64,000 bases of DNA, taken from NCBI RefSeq assembly GCF_022129445.1, contig NZ_JADQAQ010000001.1:1-64000 (forward strand), read 5' to 3'. This document shows positions 54,300-64,000 of the stretch, piece by piece. Made by a program: the position numbers and the translations under genes. Source of the DNA: Photobacterium sp. Ph5 (GTDB taxonomy: Bacteria > Pseudomonadota > Gammaproteobacteria > Enterobacterales > Vibrionaceae). Under the pieces are notes generated by a model that made no database searches, had not been told where the DNA came from, and was given only the letters and a program-made list of their open reading frames with translations. Each line of letters starts with the position of its first letter. The stretch's first letter is position 1.

Positions 54300-55430
54300 T
54301 TAATGGCGTAATTCTTCAGGTATATCCATCACAGCTTTTGATAATGTTGGTTTTTTGCCTTTACCTTTGCGATATTCTTTTAACTGAAATACGTAGGCTA
54401 ATATTTGAGCAACAGCAACAAATAAACCATCTGGAATTTGCTGTTCTAATTCGGTCGTATAATAAATAGCACGTGCTAATGGCGCGGCAGGTACAATATC
54501 AATATCATGTTTATTGGCTATTTCCCTGATTTTAAGTGCTAAATGGTCTCCCCCTTTCGCAATCACGACGGGTGCAGAGTCCAACTTAGGATCATAACGA
54601 AGTGCGACAGAGAAGTGCTCTGGGTTAGTAATTACCACGTCGGCTTGCGGTACATCTGCCATCATACGTCGCTGAGCCATTTCACGTTGTAACATTCGGA
54701 TACGCCCTTTCACTTCAGGCTTACCTTCCGAGTCTTTGTATTCATCTTTAATTTCTTGCTTGGTCATTTTTAATTGTTGATTAAAATTCCAAATTTGAAA
54801 TGGCACATCAATGGCAACCACAATGAGTAGTGAGCAACAAATTAAAAGAACAAAGTTTAATAATATATCTAAGGCATGGAAGTAATTGGCAGGGAAAACT
54901 TCAGTACTGAGTTGAAAAAAGTCCTCTAAACTTGAGAAAATTAAATAGCAAGCAATACTTCCCACCAGCCCAACTTTCAAAATCGACTTAATTAATTCCA
55001 CCCAACTTTGCATACCAAACATCCGCTTTATTCCACTGAGCGGATTCATTTTTGATAACTTAGGCATGGCTGCTTGAGTGGAAAAGCGAACACCACCTAC
55101 ACCAGCAGCCCCAATAAAAGCGGCAACAAACAAAAATATGAGGACTAAAAATAAAGGCGCTAGAATATAGACAATTGAATCTAAAATAATAACGAATAAA
55201 CGATCAAGATCGAATATATCGTCGCGCGTTAAGCTAAACATTGCCGTCATAATATGACTCAGAGCTTTACTTAACCCTTCACCAAACCACATTAACCCAA
55301 CAGCACCAGACACTAATACCGCAACAGACGCTAATTCTCTTGAGCGCGGAACTTGACCTTTCTCTCGCGCCTGCTCAAGCCGTCTGGGCGTGGCGTCTTC
55401 GGTACGTTCTTGACCATCAGAATCAGACAT
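54300..55430 (-). CDS. flhB: Flagellar export switch protein FlhB
   Basis: This 376-aa protein has four membrane helices (about residues 30-210) and a cytoplasmic C-domain. The autocleavage site is Asn269-Pro-Glu-His (NPEH, in place of the common NPTH), followed by FSVALRYD and ending in an EYRKGKGKKP tail. FlhB switches export from rod/hook to filament substrates after FliK signals hook length. It follows fliR by 23 bp and is the last gene of the fliK-flhB unit. Confidence 0.97.
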   Translation of the reverse strand: MSDSDGQERTEDATPRRLEQAREKGQVPRSRELASVAVLVSGAVGLMWFGEGLSKALSHIMTAMFSLTRDDIFDLDRLFVIILDSIVYILAPLFLVLIFLFVAAFIGAAGVGGVRFSTQAAMPKLSKMNPLSGIKRMFGMQSWVELIKSILKVGLVGSIACYLIFSSLEDFFQLSTEVFPANYFHALDILLNFVLLICCSLLIVVAIDVPFQIWNFNQQLKMTKQEIKDEYKDSEGKPEVKGRIRMLQREMAQRRMMADVPQADVVITNPEHFSVALRYDPKLDSAPVVIAKGGDHLALKIREIANKHDIDIVPAAPLARAIYYTTELEQQIPDGLFVAVAQILAYVFQLKEYRKGKGKKPTLSKAVMDIPEELRH

Positions 55431-55453
55431 ACTGATTTACTCCCAGCCTTAAC

Positions 55454-56236
55454 TTAACAATCAATTCGGATCAAACTACACACTTGATCTAAGCCAACTT
55501 GCCATATCGCTTCATATTGCGGCACGATGCCGAGTACAATAAACCAGCTAATAGCAAGACCGAGTAACAACGCAAATGAGAAACCTAACGAGAAAATATT
55601 TAGCTGTGGTGCTGCTCGAGTCATTACGCCAAACGACAAATTCACCGTTAGCAAAGCAATCACCCCCGCTAACGCCATATTCACGCCCGCTTTAAACATA
55701 TGACCAAACCAACCTGCAAGCTGATAATAATCTTTTGGCTGCAGCATAGCCTCACCTATCGGCAAGGTTTTAAAGCTCACTACAACAGCATTTAACATTT
55801 CTAAATGCCCATCTGTTGCTAAGAACAATAAAATGGCCAAAAACATATAAAACTGTCCCAATACGGGCGTATTTTGACCATTCGCAGGATCAACCATTGA
55901 AGCGAAACCTAAGCTCGATTGCATACCTAATATTTGACCAAGTAGGACAAATATTTGAGTAATAAACTGTGTTACTAATCCCATTGCTACACCAATGATT
56001 AATTGCTGAGTAGTAACAATAAACCCAGCTAAAGAAAGTAACTCAATATCTTGTGGGACTTTAGGTAAAACAGGCAAGACCGCAAATGTAATCGCTAAAG
56101 CTAAATATAAGCGAATTTTAGGTGAAACAAAGCGCGCCCCAAAAAACGTCATCGCCATCATCATTGATGAGATACGTGTAAAAGGCCAAAAATAATTCGC
56201 TATCCAATCAAGTAAAAGGTTTGCGGTGTAATGCAT
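55454..56236 (-). CDS. fliR: Flagellar export gate protein FliR
   Basis: This 260-aa hydrophobic protein has about six membrane segments with a central GQILGMQSSLGFASMVDPANGQNTP loop that is a FliR hallmark. With FliP and FliQ it forms the core export channel. A short 20-bp gap separates it from fliQ. Confidence 0.95.
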   Translation of the reverse strand: MHYTANLLLDWIANYFWPFTRISSMMMAMTFFGARFVSPKIRLYLALAITFAVLPVLPKVPQDIELLSLAGFIVTTQQLIIGVAMGLVTQFITQIFVLLGQILGMQSSLGFASMVDPANGQNTPVLGQFYMFLAILLFLATDGHLEMLNAVVVSFKTLPIGEAMLQPKDYYQLAGWFGHMFKAGVNMALAGVIALLTVNLSFGVMTRAAPQLNIFSLGFSFALLLGLAISWFIVLGIVPQYEAIWQVGLDQVCSLIRIDC

Positions 56237-56256
56237 AATCGACGGCTGCTCGTTTG

Positions 56257-56526
56257 CTAGTAAAGCAACTGTGGAATTTGATCAATAATCCGATAGAAAT
56301 AATCCATCAGCATTTGCGTCATCATATGACCAAAGAACATCAGCGCGAGTAACGTCACCACTAAACGGGGTAAGAAACTCAATGTTTGTTCATTGATTGA
56401 GGTTGCCGCTTGAAATACAGCCACAACTAAACCAATTAACAGTCCTGGAATAACAATCGCGCACACCATGATAAGTACCATGTATAACGCTTCTTGAAAT
56501 ATCTCAACAAAAGCTTCTGGCGTCAT
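56257..56526 (-). CDS. fliQ: Flagellar export gate protein FliQ
   Basis: This 89-aa protein has two membrane helices (about residues 14-36 and 52-74) joined by AATSINEQTLSFLPR, the conserved FliQ loop. Four copies assemble with FliP5 and FliR1. The gene follows fliP by 33 bp. Confidence 0.96.
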   Translation of the reverse strand: MTPEAFVEIFQEALYMVLIMVCAIVIPGLLIGLVVAVFQAATSINEQTLSFLPRLVVTLLALMFFGHMMTQMLMDYFYRIIDQIPQLLY

Positions 56527-56559
56527 AAAAGCATCCTTTCTATCCGATGTTTATTCACA

Positions 56560-57408
56560 TTAGGTGCCAAAACTACCTGCCAGTGTGGATAAGATCAGGT
56601 TCCAGCCATCAACTAAAACAAACAACATTAATTTAAACGGTAACGATACAATCATAGGTGAAAGCATCATCATACCCATCGCCATTAAGATCGATGCAAC
56701 AACCAAATCAATAATCAAAAATGGTAAAAACAGCATAAAGCCGATTTGAAACGCCGTTTTAAGCTCTGAAGTAATAAACGCCGGGATCAATACCGTTAAC
56801 GGCACCGTCTGCGGATCATCAGCCGTTGAGCCAGACATATTCACAAACGTTTCTAAATCTTTTACACGGGTTTGTTTAAGCATAAATTGGCGCATCGGAT
56901 CTTCAGCTTTTGCCAATGCTTCTTTCGCCGTGATTTGCTCATTAATATAAGGCTGTACGGCATCTGCATTGATCTTATCAATCACTGGAGACATCACAAA
57001 AAACGTTAAGAACAGTGCTATGCCGATAATCACTTGGTTAGAAGGTGTTTGCTGTAAACCCATGGCTTGACGCAGGATCGACATTACCACCACGATGCGG
57101 GTGAAAGAGGTCATTAAAATAACCATTGCAGGCAAAAAGCCTAACGCGGTCATTAACGCTAAAATTTGTAGAGTGACAGAATAATCTTCACTACCATCAG
57201 GGTTTACTGTCACCGATAATGCCGGTATTCCCCCACCATTACGGGCTGCTTGTAAATGACCTGATGTCGTTTCTGTACTCATTGCTGTCGCCGTCGCACT
57301 ATTAGCCACGTTCGCTTCAACCGCATGCGCTATATTGATTGACGATAACAGCACAGAGATAGCAAGAAAAACCATCCAACTGACAAGGGTGAATTTATTT
57401 TTTAACAT
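56560..57408 (-). CDS. fliP: Flagellar export gate protein FliP
   Basis: This 282-aa protein has a cleavable signal sequence (about residues 1-29) and four membrane helices. The family block [43 protein letters not shown] (near 98-140) is clear. It is the main structural ring of the export channel. Its start overlaps the fliO end by 14 nt. Confidence 0.97.
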   Translation of the reverse strand: MLKNKFTLVSWMVFLAISVLLSSINIAHAVEANVANSATATAMSTETTSGHLQAARNGGGIPALSVTVNPDGSEDYSVTLQILALMTALGFLPAMVILMTSFTRIVVVMSILRQAMGLQQTPSNQVIIGIALFLTFFVMSPVIDKINADAVQPYINEQITAKEALAKAEDPMRQFMLKQTRVKDLETFVNMSGSTADDPQTVPLTVLIPAFITSELKTAFQIGFMLFLPFLIIDLVVASILMAMGMMMLSPMIVSLPFKLMLFVLVDGWNLILSTLAGSFGT

Positions 57409-57844
57409 TATTTTTCATTAGCTTGCTAAGCTGAGAAGCAAAATCTCTGCTTGGCGATTCGTCCATGTTTAAAGGCTTATCCAATTTACTCAGCAAAGAA
57501 ATATTATGTTGAGTAATACCCACCAACATTTGCTCTTCACCCACTTGCAATAGCACGACTCTTTCTCGTTGCCCGACAGCCAGCTGTGTAATTACTTTTA
57601 AACCCGAATCATTACCACTGATCCCAGCCACTCGCATACGTTTTAATAACCAAGCTAAGAAAACAATAATCGCAATCACAAGCAGTAAAGAAGCCAGAGT
57701 GGTTGCAATATTTAAGTCAGGCGCTTGCCTTAATGGCGGCGGTGCTTTTTCAATCGTTTTCTCAACCGCTGTTTGTGCGAAACAGGACAGCGTGAAAAAT
57801 AATAGCGATAATGCTGTAACTATCTGGCCTACAATCCTTTTCAT
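57395..57844 (-). CDS. fliO: Flagellar assembly protein FliO
   Basis: This 149-aa bitopic protein has a signal-like N-terminus (to about residue 23), one membrane helix (about 46-66) and a cytoplasmic domain with [24 protein letters not shown], the FliO core. It assists FliP ring assembly. The fliO-fliP overlap suggests coupled translation. Confidence 0.93.
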   Translation of the reverse strand: MKRIVGQIVTALSLLFFTLSCFAQTAVEKTIEKAPPPLRQAPDLNIATTLASLLLVIAIIVFLAWLLKRMRVAGISGNDSGLKVITQLAVGQRERVVLLQVGEEQMLVGITQHNISLLSKLDKPLNMDESPSRDFASQLSKLMKNNVKK

Positions 57845-57852
57845 GACCAGCC

Positions 57853-58242
57853 TTAACGTAACTTTTTAATACGCTCAGTTTGGCTGATCACATCAGTCAA
57901 ACGAATACCAAATTTGTCATTGACCACAACTACTTCACCATGTGCAATAAGGGTTCCATTGACCATCACATCTAATGATTCACCCGCAATACGATCAAGC
58001 TCAACCACTGAACCTTGGTTTAATTGCAGTAGGTTACGAATACTAATTTGCGTACGTCCAACTTCCATCGAAATGGTAACCGGAATATCCATAATAGTAT
58101 CAAGCTTACGACGTTCATCATCGGTGATCGGTACCGTTTCATCGGTCAGCTCTTCTAGTGGTGCAGGTTGCACATCATCTGCTTGCTCTGCTAATGCTGC
58201 AGCCCAATCATCTGCCATTTGTTGATCATTATTATCTGACAT
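57853..58242 (-). CDS. fliN: Flagellar motor switch protein FliN
   Basis: This 129-aa C-ring protein has an acidic N-terminus and a C-terminal SpoA domain (MDIPVTISMEVGRTQISIRNLLQLNQGSVVELDRIAGE). With FliM it forms the switch complex and binds CheY-P and export ATPase complexes through FliH. It lies 16 bp after fliM. Confidence 0.97.
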   Translation of the reverse strand: MSDNNDQQMADDWAAALAEQADDVQPAPLEELTDETVPITDDERRKLDTIMDIPVTISMEVGRTQISIRNLLQLNQGSVVELDRIAGESLDVMVNGTLIAHGEVVVVNDKFGIRLTDVISQTERIKKLR

Positions 58243-58258
58243 TGTTATCGTCCTTTTC

Positions 58259-59308
58259 TTATTCGTTACTATCGCTATTTATATTGAGTAATGCCGTGCC
58301 TAGCTCATCACGGTCAAGAAACGCCAAATCAGTCTTAACCATATCGGGACGTTGGAGTTTCTCACTAATTTTCAATGCTACATTGTCACCAGAGCGCCCC
58401 ATTTTTGCGTGGTACGTTGGTAAATCTTCAACAAAAATGGTTGCTTGCTCAGGCATATCAATAGGGATCACATCACCAACTTGTAGTTCCATCAAATCAC
58501 GTAACGATAAATCCACATCCAGTAATTTGGCGCGAAGATTAACGGGCACATCCATGATTTCATCACGCAATGCTTTACTCCAACGCACGTCAGTGTCCAT
58601 CTTGTCACTTTGTACACCCGCATCGAGTAATTCACGGATTGGTTCAACCATTGAATATGGCATGACGACATGAAAATCACCGCCGCCACCATCAACTTCA
58701 ATATGAAATGAACTCACCACTATCACTTCTGTTGGACTCACAATATTAGCCATGGTCGGGTTCACTTCTGAGTCTAAATATTCAAACTCAACCCCCATCA
58801 CCGGAGACCATGCTTCACGGTAATCTTCAAACACAAGCTTAAGCAGCATTTGTACAATGCGGCGTTCAGTTGGGGTAAATTCACGACCTTCAATTTTGGC
58901 GTGGAAACGACCATCGCCACCAAAAAAGTTTTCTACCAGAATAAAGACGAGACGCGCTTCCATTGTTATAAGCGCGGTGCCTTTTAATGGGCGAAAGCGC
59001 ACCATGTTTAAACTTGTGGGTACATACAGCGTATTTTGGTACTCACCAAATTTAATCATCTGCACGCCATTGATAGACACTTCCGCTGTTTTACGCAGCA
59101 TATTAAACAGGCTGATACGCATGTGCCGCGCAAAACGCTCATTGATGAGTTCAAGCGTCGGCATCCGACCACGAACAATGCGGTCTTGTGATGAAAAATC
59201 AAAGGTAGCAACATCGTTCGTTACATCGCTATCATGAAGTTCATCTTCTGGTTCATCGACACCATGAAGTAGCGCATCAATTTCATCTTGGGTTAATAAA
59301 TCACTCAC
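58259..59308 (-). CDS. fliM: Flagellar motor switch protein FliM
   Basis: This 349-aa protein opens with the CheY-P docking peptide LTQDEIDALLHGV (residues 5-17), then the middle CheC-like domain and a C-terminal SpoA domain. It changes motor direction when CheY-P binds. It follows fliL by 7 bp in an operon-like layout. Confidence 0.97.
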   Translation of the reverse strand: MSDLLTQDEIDALLHGVDEPEDELHDSDVTNDVATFDFSSQDRIVRGRMPTLELINERFARHMRISLFNMLRKTAEVSINGVQMIKFGEYQNTLYVPTSLNMVRFRPLKGTALITMEARLVFILVENFFGGDGRFHAKIEGREFTPTERRIVQMLLKLVFEDYREAWSPVMGVEFEYLDSEVNPTMANIVSPTEVIVVSSFHIEVDGGGGDFHVVMPYSMVEPIRELLDAGVQSDKMDTDVRWSKALRDEIMDVPVNLRAKLLDVDLSLRDLMELQVGDVIPIDMPEQATIFVEDLPTYHAKMGRSGDNVALKISEKLQRPDMVKTDLAFLDRDELGTALLNINSDSNE

Positions 59309-59315
59309 CGTAAAC

Positions 59316-59798
59316 CTACTGCATTACAAAACCAGTAAAAAGAACCCGCTCAACTGCAGGTGTTCCAGCCACTTTAACCATTGTTGCTTTCACTGCTTCA
59401 AGCGCTTGTTGGCGTAACTGATCACGCCCATTCGGACTACGTAATTGCTCAACGGTTGCAACCCCAAATGCTTGAAGAAGTGTGCTTTCAATTAACGGGG
59501 TGTGCTGTTTCGCCAAGGCTTCATTTTTATCGCCACGAACCATTAATTGCACTTTAATTTGCACCACTCTGTCTCGTGTGTCACCCGTAACATTGAAAGT
59601 AAAAGGTTGAGGTAACACAACATAGTAAGCTGACATTACAGGTGCTGCTGAGGCTGTATTTTCTTGTACCGTTGCAGCCACTTGTGGCGACTCTTTTGCG
59701 TCATCACCATTTAGCAACCAAAAGCCAATGCCTGCCGCCAATATTACAATGACGGCTACTGCACTTATTAACATCAGCTTTTTCTTGCCCATCGCCAT
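59316..59798 (-). CDS. fliL: Flagellar basal-body associated protein FliL
   Basis: This 160-aa single-pass inner-membrane protein has a basic start, a TM helix (about residues 9-28) and a periplasmic domain with YYVVLPQPFTFNVTG. FliL stabilises stators around the motor. A gap of 53 bp to fliK contains no clear terminator. Confidence 0.94.
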   Translation of the reverse strand: MAMGKKKLMLISAVAVIVILAAGIGFWLLNGDDAKESPQVAATVQENTASAAPVMSAYYVVLPQPFTFNVTGDTRDRVVQIKVQLMVRGDKNEALAKQHTPLIESTLLQAFGVATVEQLRSPNGRDQLRQQALEAVKATMVKVAGTPAVERVLFTGFVMQ

Positions 59799-59851
59799 TT
59801 TTATTCCTTTCTATCTTTATTTTCATTAATTAAATTATTAGCAATTGTTAA

Positions 59852-61288
59852 TTACGCATAGTAATCAACCCGATCTTTATTTTTTGTTACAAACATCTCG
59901 ATCGTATCAAGGTGTTTATCTGAATTCGTCTCATTCGTGCCAGCAAAAGATCCATCATTGGCAGTGTCTGATGATTGATCTCCTGAGTGCTGTTGTGAAA
60001 ACTGCTGAGCAAATTGATTTGAACTATCTTGCTGTACAGAGCCTTGCGCTAACTGCAAGCCTTGTTGCTGCATCATCTCACGTAGCCTTGGCATTGCTTG
60101 TTCAACCATATCGCGAGTTTGGCTGTTATTAACCGTAAATTGCACTGAAGCTTGATCTTGGTTCAAGGCTAATTTTATTTGAATTTTACCGAGTTCTGGC
60201 GGATCTAATCGGATATCAATTTGTTTTAAATTCTTTGCCATCATCATGTTAATACGCTCAGACACTTGTTCTCCCGCCTGATCTTTTGTCAGCAATAATG
60301 GCGACTGAACCTGCGTATTCGCATGTTGTAAGTCCATTTTCATCGCATTGGCTTGCTGGTTACCCATGAGTGCCGATAATGGTTGTGAAGAGATACTGTC
60401 TTGCTCTTTTTCTTGACCATCAACCAGTGTCTTTCTAACCGATTCCATCATTCCATTGGTTGCGATCAATTCAGAATTTTTTTCACCAGAAAGAAACGCA
60501 TTCACCACACTATTTTCAGCTTTTACGCCAGATAACGTTGATTTTAATTCTGGATCGGTTGTGGACTGGGAAAGCAGTTCCGCCTCATCGCTTGTTTCCG
60601 CTTTCACTCCAGCGGTTGCAGCATGCCAGCCCATTTTTAGCTCACTCGGCTTCACATCCGCTTGCCGTACTTTCTCTTTTTCAGTTAGCTCATTTTTCTT
60701 GATTGAAGCGATTTCAGAGCTATCTAATACAAATTTGTCACCTGAGAGTTCCGCTTTCACATCTAAAGACTCATCAGATGATGTCATTTGCTCTGACTGT
60801 GGCGGCAAAGCTTTGCCCCCTTCTGGAGATTGTTGACTAAACTGCTGATTTGATTGATTCAAACGTTGAAGAAAATCTGCGCCTTCAAACATCACTTTTT
60901 CGACATCATCAATACTTTCGACGTCGTCAACATTATCAACACTGGCGATATCCTCACTATCAGCAACAGATACAACTTCATCTGTCACAACCTCACCTGA
61001 AACAGCGTCATCAGAGACTAATTCAGCGTTATATTCGCTATTGATAACTAAATCATCAGAGCTAATGATCGCTTCTTCTCCAGTTTCAACATCTGTCGAT
61101 TTTTTTGTTTTTTGTTCTATTTTTAAATCGCTTACCGATGTTTTCTCTGTTGATGCGGCTTGTAACTGAGAATCAAACGAAGCATCTTTATCACCTTCGT
61201 TTTTTTCTACTGTTTTAGTATTTGAAGATCCCGCAGGTGTGGCTTTTACGTGCGGTGTTGATAAGGGATTTAATAGATTCATAGCCAA
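59852..61288 (-). CDS. fliK: Flagellar hook-length control protein FliK
   Basis: This 478-aa secreted ruler has a long, acidic, Ser/Asp/Glu-rich N-terminal region (for example repeated Asp-Asp-Val-Glu segments near 115-135). A C-terminal Flg_hook domain (about 345-425) carries KQIDIRLDPPELGKIQIKL and FTVNNSQTRDMVEQAMPRLREMMQQQGL. Its C-terminal tail is Gln/Ser-rich. FliK triggers FlhB switching. A sigma-54 promoter lies 73-97 bp upstream, so fliK starts a new transcription unit. Confidence 0.93.
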   Translation of the reverse strand: MAMNLLNPLSTPHVKATPAGSSNTKTVEKNEGDKDASFDSQLQAASTEKTSVSDLKIEQKTKKSTDVETGEEAIISSDDLVINSEYNAELVSDDAVSGEVVTDEVVSVADSEDIASVDNVDDVESIDDVEKVMFEGADFLQRLNQSNQQFSQQSPEGGKALPPQSEQMTSSDESLDVKAELSGDKFVLDSSEIASIKKNELTEKEKVRQADVKPSELKMGWHAATAGVKAETSDEAELLSQSTTDPELKSTLSGVKAENSVVNAFLSGEKNSELIATNGMMESVRKTLVDGQEKEQDSISSQPLSALMGNQQANAMKMDLQHANTQVQSPLLLTKDQAGEQVSERINMMMAKNLKQIDIRLDPPELGKIQIKLALNQDQASVQFTVNNSQTRDMVEQAMPRLREMMQQQGLQLAQGSVQQDSSNQFAQQFSQQHSGDQSSDTANDGSFAGTNETNSDKHLDTIEMFVTKNKDRVDYYA

Positions 61289-61371
61289 TTCAAACCTAAT
61301 ACTGGGCGCGTAGAAAATAAAACGTAACCATTTGATCTTCCGACGACAAAAAGAGATAAGTAGGAGTAATG

Positions 61372-61385
61372 CAAAAACTAAACCA
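61372..61385 (-). promoter_or_regulatory. Sigma-54 promoter of fliK
   Basis: On the minus strand GGTTTAGTTTTTGC has GG and GC separated by exactly 10 bp in the context CTGG-N10-GCAT. It lies in the fliJ-fliK gap (61289-61402), with a predicted start near 61361 and a leader of about 73 nt. Confidence 0.65.
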
Positions 61386-61402
61386 GTTACTCATCAATAA
61401 GG

Positions 61403-61843
61403 TTATTGTTGTAACCTTCGCGCAAACTGCAACGTAACAAATTCATCCATCATTTTTTGCTCTTGCTTATCAAGCCACTGTTTATGCTCGCGTTCGCGTT
61501 TTTCCACCAGCCATTCAACCGAACGTCTTTTTTGCTGCATTTCTTGCCAATGCTGCGAGCACTTTTGAATTTGTTCTTCAAAATACCCCCCCGCTTGCTT
61601 TTGCTTTTCTAAGGTTTGATCCAGTTGCGTTAAGAACTTCTGTAAATGGCTGTACTGACTCGCAGTTAGTCCTTGTTGACCTCTAACGGATAACTGATTG
61701 AGATAATCCAAGCGATACTGTTCAATCTGCGCTAACTGTTGTAAGTAATTTTGTTGCTCAATACGGGCTTGGTTTAACGCTAAACTTGCTTGATGTTCTT
61801 GCTCTTTCGCTTGCTCGATGATTAATCCTAGCGCGTTAGACAT
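61403..61843 (-). CDS. fliJ: Flagellar export chaperone FliJ
   Basis: This 146-aa, highly charged, Gln-rich protein is almost entirely coiled coil, as FliJ must be to sit in the FliI hexamer and couple it to FlhA. Position after fliI (31-bp gap) supports the call, since sequence is poorly conserved in the family. Confidence 0.9.
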   Translation of the reverse strand: MSNALGLIIEQAKEQEHQASLALNQARIEQQNYLQQLAQIEQYRLDYLNQLSVRGQQGLTASQYSHLQKFLTQLDQTLEKQKQAGGYFEEQIQKCSQHWQEMQQKRRSVEWLVEKREREHKQWLDKQEQKMMDEFVTLQFARRLQQ

Positions 61844-61874
61844 ACTTAATTTCCTTATCCATGATCACCTGCAA

Positions 61875-63197
61875 TTAACCACCTAATGTTGAGCGCAACA
61901 TATTGACGCACATCTCATAGGGCACAGACTCTTTCATCTCTTGTTGCAGATAGGCGTCTAATTTCGGTTTAAAACTAAAAGCTTGATCTATCGTGTTATC
62001 GGTACCAGGTTTATAAGCACCAATGGAGACTAAATCTTGATTTTTACGGCATATAGAAAGGATTTGACGTACCGCTTTAGACATCAACATATGCTCTTCG
62101 CTCACAATCGCAGGCATAACACGACTCACCGAGCGTTCAACATCGATCGCAGGATAATGCCCAGCGTCTGCCATTTCACGAGATAACACAATGTGACCAT
62201 CTAAAATCGCACGAGAGGCATCTGCAATAGGATCTTGCAAGTCATCACCTTCACTAAGAACGGTAAAGAAAGCAGTTATAGAGCCTTGATTTTCATTACC
62301 ATTACCCGCGCGTTCCACCAGCGCAGGTAACTTTGCAAATACCGAAGGTGGATAACCTTTGGTTGCTGGCGGCTCACCAACAGACAAGGCGATTTCACGT
62401 TGTGCTTGTGCAAAACGGGTCAGAGAATCCATCAGGAGTAATACATCAAAGCCCTGATCGCGGAAATACTCAGCAATCGTCAATGATGTTTGACAACCTT
62501 TTAAGCGCATTAATGGTGAAGCATCAGCAGGTGCCGCCACCACCACAGATCGCGCACGGCCTTCAGGCCCTAAGCTTTCTTCAATAAACTCTTTAACTTC
62601 ACGACCACGCTCACCAATAAGGCCGACCACAACAATCTGGGCACTGGTGCCACGAGTCATCATGCCTAAAGTCACAGACTTACCAACACCCGAGCCTGCA
62701 AATAGACCAATACGCTGGCCTTTACCTACCGTCAAACAGCCATTGATCGCTTTAATACCCACATCAAGCGGCTCTTTGATTGGTTTACGGGCGAGAGGAT
62801 TGATAGGAGTGGCATTAAATGAAGCCCGATGCTCGGTAAAAATAGGCCCTAAGCCATCGAGCGGATTACCAACCCCATCAATAACCCGACCTAATAATTC
62901 TGGGCCAACGGGGAGACCACTATTGTGCAGAATAGGCGTGACTTTAGCGCCAGGCATCACCCCAAGCAGTTGCTCACTTGGCATGAGAAACAAGGTTTCA
63001 CCTGAAAAGCCAACGACTTCAGCTTCAAGTTCACCATTTAATGTTTCTACTTTACATAAGCTACCAACAGGAGCGCGGCAACCGATTGCTTCAAGTGTTA
63101 AACCAACAACTCGCACTAACCGTCCAGAAGCAACAGGCTTACATCCCGTCCCTTCCGTTTTATATTGACTTAACCGTTCAGCTAATGAGGCTGTCAT
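61875..63197 (-). CDS. fliI: Flagellar export ATPase FliI
   Basis: This 440-aa F1-beta-like ATPase has Walker [13 protein letters not shown] (about residues 164-175), Walker [19 protein letters not shown] and the family block [19 protein letters not shown]. It unfolds or releases substrates for the flagellar export gate. Its start overlaps the fliH stop by 4 nt. Confidence 0.97.
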   Translation of the reverse strand: MTASLAERLSQYKTEGTGCKPVASGRLVRVVGLTLEAIGCRAPVGSLCKVETLNGELEAEVVGFSGETLFLMPSEQLLGVMPGAKVTPILHNSGLPVGPELLGRVIDGVGNPLDGLGPIFTEHRASFNATPINPLARKPIKEPLDVGIKAINGCLTVGKGQRIGLFAGSGVGKSVTLGMMTRGTSAQIVVVGLIGERGREVKEFIEESLGPEGRARSVVVAAPADASPLMRLKGCQTSLTIAEYFRDQGFDVLLLMDSLTRFAQAQREIALSVGEPPATKGYPPSVFAKLPALVERAGNGNENQGSITAFFTVLSEGDDLQDPIADASRAILDGHIVLSREMADAGHYPAIDVERSVSRVMPAIVSEEHMLMSKAVRQILSICRKNQDLVSIGAYKPGTDNTIDQAFSFKPKLDAYLQQEMKESVPYEMCVNMLRSTLGG

Positions 63198-63997
63198 TTA
63201 GATTGATCTCGAAGGCTGCTGTTAACCGCTTCAAAGCTGGTTAAAGAGTGACGAATACGATCTTCGATAAAGTAATCAACCGAAGTGTCATGGCTACTCA
63301 ATTGCAGATCACCTCGATTTAAACTCGGCTCAGCGATAAGTTTCCATTTACGCTCTAACAAATCATCGTCACTAAAATTTTGTTTTACTAAGGCTACATC
63401 TTCAGGGTGCAGATTCATCGTAATATCACGATTGGCAACCGGTAACGTCGCCACCACTTCACGAATCGTATTTAAAATCACTTGTGGGTTCGTTTTCACT
63501 TCCACTCGGATCAACTCTTTCGCTAAACCTAAAGCAAGTTGCATCACCTGCTCTTCAACGTCACGATCAACTTGTGCTATTGGCGCTAATAACTTTTCAG
63601 CCACTGACGCTAAATGATTCACTTGTTCTGTTATTTGTTGTTGAGCTTGCTCTAGCCCCTGTTGTAACCCTTGCTCTTTACCTTCGGCAAGACCAGATTC
63701 AAGCCCTTCAGCGTGACCGGTTTTAAACCCATCGCTGTGTCCTGCTTGTCGTCCTTGCTCTATCCCTTCGTCATACGCCGATTGCTGCATCGCTTCTAAA
63801 TCAGCAGCCGTTAATGGTGGAGGCCCCGCTTCTTCTTCAGGCTCGAATTCTTCAATAACAGGACGAGGCTGGTAATTAAAAGCATTGTCATTGTGATCAG
63901 GACGCTCTTCTGAATAATCAGGGTATGCCCAACGTTCTAATTCTTGCGCTTGATGATCTGAAACTCGATAAAAGCCACGACGACGTTCATCACTCAT
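63194..63997 (-). CDS. fliH: Flagellar assembly protein FliH
   Basis: This 267-aa FliI regulator and C-ring tether has an acidic N-terminal part, then a run of GxxxG repeats (about residues 80-115: Gly-rich heptad-like [16 protein letters not shown] and continuing) and a C-terminal HrpE/V-type ATPase-binding domain. The start codon (63997-63995) sits 3 bp from the window edge, so its ribosome-binding site cannot be seen. The upstream fliEFG genes would lie outside this window. Confidence 0.93.
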   Translation of the reverse strand: MSDERRRGFYRVSDHQAQELERWAYPDYSEERPDHNDNAFNYQPRPVIEEFEPEEEAGPPPLTAADLEAMQQSAYDEGIEQGRQAGHSDGFKTGHAEGLESGLAEGKEQGLQQGLEQAQQQITEQVNHLASVAEKLLAPIAQVDRDVEEQVMQLALGLAKELIRVEVKTNPQVILNTIREVVATLPVANRDITMNLHPEDVALVKQNFSDDDLLERKWKLIAEPSLNRGDLQLSSHDTSVDYFIEDRIRHSLTSFEAVNSSLRDQSK

Positions 63998-64000
63998 GAC

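Noticed and set aside
1-64000. Mobile elements, prophage, CRISPR or defence island
   Set aside because: No transposase, integrase, regular spacer-repeat array, attachment site or toxin-antitoxin genes seen; gene order is ordinary Vibrionaceae core throughout.

Overview
The window is a contiguous, gene-dense stretch of a gammaproteobacterial chromosome of moderate to low GC. Gene content and order point to the Vibrionaceae, most probably Photobacterium or a close relative. The polar-type flagellar and chemotaxis block fliHIJ-fliKLMNOPQR-flhBAFG-fliA-cheYZAB-parC-parP-cheW runs directly into ccmABCDEFGHI, and OmpL/OmpH-type porin, tandem FadL proteins and a GlyGly-CTERM protease are also typical. 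The species call is inference. I see no IS element, prophage, CRISPR array, tRNA or rRNA.

Region 1 (1-9.4 kb) holds a DUF2057 protein and a general porin on the minus strand. A plus-strand run follows: dinG, a TauE/SafE-family exporter, priC, a histone-deacetylase-like hydrolase, a 52-aa YbaM-family protein and an EAL phosphodiesterase. Region 2 (9.8-18 kb) carries the 4.5S SRP RNA with a clear promoter, then islands that E. coli also keeps together: atl-ybaY-tesB, an Lrp-family regulator divergent from a cysteine-desulfhydrase-like enzyme, queC, and prmB/smrB/sixA. Region 3 (18-32.5 kb) is lipid and envelope centred: an M16 protease, fadIJ, a sigma/anti-sigma pair, two tandem FadL-type channels, a trypsin-like protease with a GlyGly-CTERM tail, and mlaA. 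FadR-like operators lie upstream of fadI and of the first fadL.

Region 4 (32.5-39.8 kb) is a complete cytochrome c maturation operon, ccmABCDEFGHI, read on the minus strand. Region 5 (39.9-64 kb) starts with a short plus-strand pair (FliK-like plus a detached FlhB C-terminal-like protein) that converges on the large minus-strand flagellar/chemotaxis cluster. That cluster has at least two sigma-54 promoter matches with correct GG-N10-GC spacing, before fliK and before flhA. The export gate, C-ring, polar-number control (FlhF/FlhG), sigma-28, Che pathway and polar array positioning (ParC/ParP) are all encoded together.

The most interesting item that ordinary annotation would miss is in the 605-bp gap between fadI and the sigma-factor gene (25.09-25.69 kb). 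The minus strand there has a near-consensus FNR box placed about -41 from a good -10 element, a strongly base-paired 5' domain that begins at the predicted start, and a Rho-independent terminator with nine T residues that serves no annotated gene. Together these predict an oxygen-regulated small RNA of about 210 nt, possibly a functional counterpart of FnrS.
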